Assembly: GCA_016125215.1 (NCBI GenBank)
Contig: WGMF01000032.1
Span: forward strand, 62,001 to 126,000
Direction of reading: 5' to 3'
Origin: Phycisphaera sp.
GTDB taxonomy: Bacteria; Planctomycetota; Phycisphaerae; Phycisphaerales; Phycisphaeraceae
DNA: 64,000 nucleotides
Of the stretch, positions 59,371 to 64,000 are shown piece by piece. The notes beneath the pieces are model-generated. The model had not been told where the DNA came from and ran no database searches. It worked only from the letters and a program-made list of their open reading frames with translations. Position numbers and translations under genes: made by a program. Within the stretch, counting starts at the first letter, position 1. Each line of letters begins with the position of its first letter.

Positions 59371-60855
59371 ATGTTTGGCCACCTCACCGACAAGTTCAAC
59401 GACGCCTTCCGCAAGCTCTCGGGCCGGGGCAAGATCAGCGAGTCCAACGTCCGCGAGGCGATGGAGGATGTCCGCACCGCCCTGCTCGAAGCCGACGCAC
59501 ACTACGAGGTCGTCGAGTCCTTCTGTCAATCCGTGCAGGCCAAGGCCCTTGGCCAGGAGGTGCTCTCGAGCGTCAAGCCCGGGCAGCAGATGGTCAAGAT
59601 CGTCTACGACGAACTCGTGGCGCTCATGGCCGGCGAGGGTGAGGAACCCGGTGTATTGGAAGTCCACCCCGGGCCGACCATCGTGATGATGTCCGGCTTG
59701 CAAGGCTCGGGCAAGACGACGACGTGTGGCAAACTCGCCGGCTACCTCAAGAAGAAAAACAAGAGCGTCATGCTCTGCGCCGCCGACCTGCAGCGCCCCG
59801 CCGCGGTGAAGCAGCTCGAAGTGTTGGCCGACCAGGTCCGCGACGAAGCCCCCGGAGGTGGCAAGGTCCTGTTTTACGCCGAGCCGGACAAGTGCAAGGA
59901 ATACGGCCAGGCGGTGGGCGTAGCGGTCAAGGTGTGTCAGAACGCCCTCGCCAAAGCCCGCGCTGAAAAAGTCGACTTCCTTATCCTCGACACCGCCGGC
60001 CGATTGCACGTCAACGACCAGCTCATGGGCGAGCTGCGCCAAGTCAACACCGCACTCAACCCGCACCAGGTCTTCCTTGTCATCGACGCCATGACCGGGC
60101 AGGACGCGGTCAACTCTGCCAAGGCCTTCAACGACCAGCTCGAACTCGACGGCGTGATCCTGACCAAGTTCGACTCCGACACGCGCGGCGGGGCAGCGCT
60201 ATCGGTGCGACACGTCACCGGCAAGCCGATCAAGTTCATCGGTGTCGGCGAGAAGCTCGATGCGCTCGAAGAGTTCCACGCCCAGCGCATTGCCTCGCGG
60301 ATCCTCGGTATGGGCGACGTCGTCAGCCTCGTCGAAAAAGCCCAGGAACAAGTCAGCGCCGAAGAGGCCGCCGCGCTCCAGGAAAAGATGGCCAAGGGCA
60401 AGATGACGATGGAGGACTTTTTGAGTCAGCTCCACGCCATCCGCAAGATGGGCTCCATGAAATCTCTCCTGGGAATGCTCCCGGGGATCGGCCAGCAACT
60501 AAAGGACATCAACCTCGACGACAAACAGATTGACCGCACCGAAGCGATCATCCGTTCGATGACCAAAGACGAACGCGCCGACGCCGACTTGCTCGATAAC
60601 TCACGCCGACGACGGATTGCCAAAGGCTCCGGCTCAACCACGCAGGACGTCTCGCAACTCGTCAAGGGCTTCAACATGGTCAGCCAGATGGGCAAACAGA
60701 TGGCCAGCATGAGCATGATGAGCCGACTCAAATCGATGGTCGGCATGGGCGGCGCGGATTTGGCGGCGATGTCCGCAGGCCAGGCCCCCCGGCTCGCCGG
60801 CCCAAGCAAACCCGACCGCCCCAAGTTCAAACAACGCAAACGCCGGAGCCGATAG
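59371..60855 (+). CDS. ffh: Signal recognition particle protein Ffh
   Basis: A 494-residue SRP54 GTPase. The N domain (about 1-95), the G domain with GLQGSGKTTTCGKLA, DTAGRLHVN, TKFDSDTRGGAA and the RILGMGDV C-terminal junction, and a Met-rich M domain (MKSLLGMLPGIGQQL, MVSQMGKQMASMSMM) are all present. It recognises signal sequences with 4.5S RNA and delivers ribosomes to FtsY. No 4.5S RNA gene was found in the window. A basic tail (KFKQRKRRSR) ends the protein. Confidence 0.97.
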   Translation: MFGHLTDKFNDAFRKLSGRGKISESNVREAMEDVRTALLEADAHYEVVESFCQSVQAKALGQEVLSSVKPGQQMVKIVYDELVALMAGEGEEPGVLEVHPGPTIVMMSGLQGSGKTTTCGKLAGYLKKKNKSVMLCAADLQRPAAVKQLEVLADQVRDEAPGGGKVLFYAEPDKCKEYGQAVGVAVKVCQNALAKARAEKVDFLILDTAGRLHVNDQLMGELRQVNTALNPHQVFLVIDAMTGQDAVNSAKAFNDQLELDGVILTKFDSDTRGGAALSVRHVTGKPIKFIGVGEKLDALEEFHAQRIASRILGMGDVVSLVEKAQEQVSAEEAAALQEKMAKGKMTMEDFLSQLHAIRKMGSMKSLLGMLPGIGQQLKDINLDDKQIDRTEAIIRSMTKDERADADLLDNSRRRRIAKGSGSTTQDVSQLVKGFNMVSQMGKQMASMSMMSRLKSMVGMGGADLAAMSAGQAPRLAGPSKPDRPKFKQRKRRSR

Positions 60856-60876
60856 GCACCGCCACCGGAACCCGAA

Positions 60877-60916
60877 CCCCCGGAAGTAGACCATAAAGCC
60901 GGCGAGGGCATCCCCG
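60877..60916. repeat. CTTCCGGGGG decamer and AAAGCCGG element after ffh
   Basis: An exact decamer (60877-60886, in reverse sense) is followed by CATAAAGCCGGCGAGGGC and ATCCCCGG. This is the non-coding counterpart of the elements inside valS (62929-62951) and the kinase gene (50087-50111). Confidence 0.8.
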
Positions 60917-60986
60917 GTCCCACGATCCCCCGGTCCCCCACACCCGGATTGAAACCCGCTTCCCCCAATCCCTGTAAAATACCCTC

Positions 60987-61205
60987 ATGGCCAAAAAAGA
61001 CCGCAGTGACTGGCCCGTCCGCAAGTTCAACTCACACGAGGAGGCCGACGCCGCGGACGAGGCCGAGTTGCGGAACACCACGCCCGCTCAACGTTTCCTC
61101 ATGGTCGACCTCATCAGCCGAACCGCCTATGCCCTCCTCACCGAAGCTCGAACTCAACGACGACTTCCGCGACATGCTTGGCCTGTTGCAAAGGTTTGGC
61201 GTTGA
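60987..61205 (+). CDS. Small protein partner of the nucleotidyltransferase
   Basis: A 72-residue hydrophilic protein: MAKKDRSDWPVRKFNSHEEADAADEAELRNTTPAQRFLMVDL. The N-terminal half recalls the small proteins (WPVRKF.SHEEAD) that often precede DUF6036-type nucleotidyltransferase genes. The last 20 residues overlap the start of the next gene and look unrelated, so the natural C terminus may have been changed by a frameshift. It is probably a partner, antitoxin-like or adaptor, but there is no direct evidence. Confidence 0.5.
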   Translation: MAKKDRSDWPVRKFNSHEEADAADEAELRNTTPAQRFLMVDLISRTAYALLTEARTQRRLPRHAWPVAKVWR

Positions 61206-61617
61206 GTTCCTCGTCGTCGGCGGCTACGCGGTCGGTGTGCACGATCGGCCACGCGCCACCGGCGATCTCGACATCTGGGTCAGGCCGACACCCGACAACG
61301 CGAACAGGCTCTGGCAGGCGCTCGTAGAGTTTGGTGCCCCACTCACCGGCGTGCGGGAAAACGATTTTGCACGCATGGGGCTGGTCTACCAGATGGGCTG
61401 TGAGCCACAACGCATCGACGTCTTGACCTCCCTCGCGGCGGTGGGCTTCGATGAAGCCTGGCCCCAGCGTGTCGAGGTCGAGATCGATGGCGTCAAAGTC
61501 TACGTCCTCGGCCGCGACCACCTGGTCCGCAACAAACAATCCGTCGCGCGGGACCAGGACCTGCTCGACGCGAAAAACATCATCAAGAGAAACGCACCCC
61601 CAACCGGCAAGCCATGA
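61129..61617 (+). CDS. MNT/DUF6036-like nucleotidyltransferase
   Basis: A 162-residue protein beginning MPSSPKLELNDDF. The signature GVEFLVVGGYAVGVHDRPRATGDLDIWV has the nucleotidyltransferase GG..GxR.T.DxD core with the catalytic Asp pair. Such proteins occur in small two-gene modules that include toxins or antitoxins (AbiE- or HEPN/MNT-like). It overlaps the small upstream protein by 77 bases and its stop overlaps the valS start by 4 bases (ATGA). Start 61174 is an alternative. Confidence 0.75.
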   Translation: MPSSPKLELNDDFRDMLGLLQRFGVEFLVVGGYAVGVHDRPRATGDLDIWVRPTPDNANRLWQALVEFGAPLTGVRENDFARMGLVYQMGCEPQRIDVLTSLAAVGFDEAWPQRVEVEIDGVKVYVLGRDHLVRNKQSVARDQDLLDAKNIIKRNAPPTGKP

Positions 61618-64000
61618 CCACCGAACTCCCCCCCAAATACGCCCCCGCCGAGGTCGAGCCGCACATCGCGCAGCGCTGGGCCGACGCCCGCGCGTTTGCC
61701 GCCGACCCAACTTCCGGGGGCGCGCCGTACTGCATTGTCATCCCCCCGCCCAACGTCACCGCGGCGCTGCACCTGGGCCACGCGCTCAACAACACACTCC
61801 AGGACATCCTCATCCGCTACCACCGGATGCTCGGCGATAACACGCTCTGGATGCCGGGCACGGACCACGCCGGCATCGCGACACAAACCGTTGTCGATAA
61901 ACGCCTCCAATCCGAGGGCAAGCCCGCGCTCAAGGAACACAAAAAGCTCGAAGACTCAGGCCAAAACGGCCGTGAAAAGTTCATCGCCCTCGTGCAGGCG
62001 TGGAAAGATGAATACGAACAGCGCATCCTCGGCCAACTCAAAGCCATGGGCTGCTCGTGCGACTGGCAGCGCACCCGCTTCACCATGGACGACACCTGCG
62101 CCAAAGCCGTGCGCGAGGCCTTCTTCCGCCTGTTCAAAGACGGCCTGATCTACCGGGGCAAGCGTCTGGTCAACTGGGACCCCGCGACACAGACCGCCCT
62201 GGCGGATGACGAAGTCGAGATGGAGGAGATCGACGGGCACTTCTATTACCTGAAGTATCCGCTCGAAGACGGATCGGGCACGGTGACCGTGGCCACCACG
62301 CGACCCGAGACGATGCTCGGCGACACCGCCGTGGCGATGAACCCCAAAGACCCACGCGCCCCCGGATTGCGCGGCAAGAAGGTCCGCCTGCCGATTGTGA
62401 ATCGCGTGGTGCCGATCATCGAAGACGAGTACGTGGTGCTGCCCAACCCCGCCCCCGGAAGCGGCGACGAAAAAGCGAGATATTCCTCGGGCTTCTTGAA
62501 AGTCACCCCCGCCCACGACCCCAACGACTACGAGCTGGGCAGGAAACACAACCTGCCCACGATCAACATCATGGCCCCCGACGGGACGATCAGTGACCAA
62601 CACGGTTGGCCCCCGGAAGATTTCAAAGGAGGCGACGCGGAGTTTCTTTTAGGCCTCGACCGCTTCGAGGCCCGCAAAGCCGTCGTCGAGTGGTTCCGTA
62701 GTAACAACCTGTTAGAAGAAGTCAAACCCTACCGCCACACCGTCGGCCACAGCTACCGCTCACATGTGCCGGTTGAACCCTACCTGAGTGACCAGTGGTA
62801 TGTAAAAGTGACCGACGACCGCCTCGCCGGCGCGGCGTTACGCGCGCTGGAAACCCCGAACGCCCACGGACTCCCGTCCGTGGGCACCCATGCTCAGGAG
62901 AGCATGGGCGTTCAATATTCCAATCATAAAGCCGGGGATGGCATCCCCGGTCCTGCCGCAGGCGCCGCCCCCTGGGAAGGCACCTTACGCTTCACCCCCG
63001 AGCGTTACGCCAACACCTTCCGGGGGTGGCACGAAAACATCCGTGACTGGTGCATCAGCCGACAACTCTGGTGGGGACATCGCATCCCGGTGTGGAAATC
63101 AAAGATTGATCTGTTAACAGAATTTAATCATGTGTTAAAAAGGCCGGAATATACAGATACACGGCGACCAAATCCCTATCTGATCAACTTCCGAACAAGA
63201 AAAATACGATTTGGGAATCCACTTCCTGAACTTCAACAGGGTGAAGTCATTATTCTTCACACCGTCCGTCCCCTACCTGATGGCGGCATAGAGCATTATT
63301 ACTGTCCTCAGGCGGGTGATAATACTCTCGAGCAATTTCTCGACGAGAATGCGGTCCGTGACCCCGACGTCCTCGACACCTGGTTCTCCTCCGCGCTCTG
63401 GCCGATCTCGACGATGGGGTGGCCCAACGAAACAACCGAACTCAAGACGTGGAACCCTTCCAACGTCCTCTGCACCGCGCGGGAGATCATCACGCTCTGG
63501 GTCTCGCGGATGGTGATGTTCAACCTCTACTTCCGGGGGTGTCTGCCCTTCACCGATGTGTTCATCCACGCGATGATTCAGGACGGCGAGGGGCGGAAGA
63601 TGTCCAAATCGCTGGGTAATGGTGTGGACCCGATCGACATCATCCACACGCACGGTTCGGACGCGATGCGCTACACGCTCACAGCGATGACGACGCACAC
63701 GCAGGACGTGCGCATGCCCGTCGAGAAAGACGCCGCGACGGGGCGGAACACCTCGCCGCGCTTTGATCTTGGGCGCAACTTTGCCAACAAGCTGTGGAAC
63801 GCGGTGCGGTTTGCGCTGAGTCATTTGACGCCTGCTGATGGCGATGACCGGCGTGGGGACACGCCGGCTCTGACCTCGGCGTTATCGCTGCCCGACAAGT
63901 GGGTCCTCTCGCGTCTTGCGCACACCGCGGATGCGGCGACGATGGCGCTTAATCAGTTCCAGTTCTCCGTGTATGCCCAGACGTTGTACGACTTTGTCTG
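61614..64000 (+). CDS. valS: Valyl-tRNA synthetase, 5' part (truncated by window end), with in-frame insertions
   Basis: The first 795 codons or so of ValRS, open to the end of the window. It begins MTTELPPKYAPAEVEPHIAQ; ALHLGHALN is near residue 55, LKAMGCSCDWQRTRFT and the editing-domain stretch TTRPETMLGDTAVAMNP follow, and GRKMSKSLGNG is at about residue 662. Two segments do not fit: residues about 416-459 (encoded by hairpin repeats 62859-62990) and about 495-575, encoded by a low-GC patch (63096-63340). The start overlaps the preceding stop by 4 bases. Confidence 0.95.
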   Translation, partial: MTTELPPKYAPAEVEPHIAQRWADARAFAADPTSGGAPYCIVIPPPNVTAALHLGHALNNTLQDILIRYHRMLGDNTLWMPGTDHAGIATQTVVDKRLQSEGKPALKEHKKLEDSGQNGREKFIALVQAWKDEYEQRILGQLKAMGCSCDWQRTRFTMDDTCAKAVREAFFRLFKDGLIYRGKRLVNWDPATQTALADDEVEMEEIDGHFYYLKYPLEDGSGTVTVATTRPETMLGDTAVAMNPKDPRAPGLRGKKVRLPIVNRVVPIIEDEYVVLPNPAPGSGDEKARYSSGFLKVTPAHDPNDYELGRKHNLPTINIMAPDGTISDQHGWPPEDFKGGDAEFLLGLDRFEARKAVVEWFRSNNLLEEVKPYRHTVGHSYRSHVPVEPYLSDQWYVKVTDDRLAGAALRALETPNAHGLPSVGTHAQESMGVQYSNHKAGDGIPGPAAGAAPWEGTLRFTPERYANTFRGWHENIRDWCISRQLWWGHRIPVWKSKIDLLTEFNHVLKRPEYTDTRRPNPYLINFRTRKIRFGNPLPELQQGEVIILHTVRPLPDGGIEHYYCPQAGDNTLEQFLDENAVRDPDVLDTWFSSALWPISTMGWPNETTELKTWNPSNVLCTAREIITLWVSRMVMFNLYFRGCLPFTDVFIHAMIQDGEGRKMSKSLGNGVDPIDIIHTHGSDAMRYTLTAMTTHTQDVRMPVEKDAATGRNTSPRFDLGRNFANKLWNAVRFALSHLTPADGDDRRGDTPALTSALSLPDKWVLSRLAHTADAATMALNQFQFSVYAQTLYDFV
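62859..62951. repeat. Multi-hairpin palindromic element inserted in frame in valS
   Basis: An outer stem GAACGCCCA (62859-62867) pairs with TGGGCGTTC (62906-62914). Inside it are two adjacent hairpins: CCCACGGAC/GTCCGTGGG (62864-62872 and 62877-62885) and CCCATGCTC/GAGCATGGG (62888-62896 and 62901-62909). A third hairpin, CCGGGGAT/ATCCCCGG (62933-62940 and 62944-62951), follows. The whole keeps the reading frame. Confidence 0.9.
63096..63340 (+). other. Low-GC patch within valS
   Basis: Over 63121-63300 G+C falls to about 38-48% per 60 bases by my count, against about 60-65% just outside. The codons include several TTA, ATA, AGA and AGG, which are rare elsewhere in the window. The translation stays in frame (KSKIDLLTEFNHVLKR onward) up to DPDVLDTWFSSAL. 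It replaces the usual zinc or linker segment of ValRS. Confidence 0.7.

Overview
The window is about 64% GC and gene-dense. It carries protein families that I associate with Planctomycetota, most likely class Phycisphaerae: a HYExAFE-type protein, a DUF6655-like lipoprotein, a very long secreted DUF6288-like protein, a sulfatase beside Gfo/Idh/MocA oxidoreductases, and many starts without a Shine-Dalgarno sequence. The assignment is inference from family content; no rRNA gene is present. No prophage, CRISPR array or transposase gene was found.

Layout. 1-13.7 kb: UbiA-like prenyltransferase, a structured convergent spacer that may encode a small RNA, a histidine kinase with an ANTAR regulator, ruvA, a Cys-rich secreted peptide, apaG, priA, an MscS channel, a VOC protein, a YggS-like PLP protein, a DedA protein, a CCA-adding-type nucleotidyltransferase, tRNA-Ser(GCU), and an ECF sigma factor overlapping a membrane anti-sigma candidate. 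13.9-20.6 kb: a three-gene metal-efflux operon (outer-membrane factor, adaptor, CusA/CzcA pump). 20.7-28.5 kb: the DUF6288-like giant, the sulfatase and two Gfo/Idh/MocA enzymes, suggesting polysaccharide turnover. 28.6-34.9 kb: an orphan histidine kinase, a Nudix hydrolase, two parS sites and parB, a GH88-like hydrolase, SodC and a CPBP protease. 35-43 kb: a SWIM-SNF2 helicase, ribBA, an M16 protease, thioredoxin and a beta-hydroxyacid dehydrogenase. 43-50 kb: the rmlACDB dTDP-rhamnose cluster, then an NtrC-type regulator and kinase. 50-64 kb: a GNAT enzyme, ileS, a TPR/EF-hand secreted protein, a HYExAFE protein, hisS, a methyltransferase, rsmD, ffh, a small two-gene nucleotidyltransferase pair and the 5' part of valS.

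The most unusual aspect is the repeat content. Several families of hairpin elements (two inverted arms, each built of about three units of roughly 9 nt) sit between genes, nest inside one another, have definable ends, and in three cases supply the stop codon of the adjacent gene. Other palindromic repeats are inserted in frame inside priA, the SNF2 gene, ileS, valS and a histidine kinase. In the two helicases the insertion falls in the same loop. Two short words are also strikingly recurrent: CTTCCGGGGG (23 exact copies) and the palindrome CTAACANNNTGTTAG (3 exact copies plus many near copies). Together these look like an active, selfish or structural repeat system acting on both coding and non-coding DNA.
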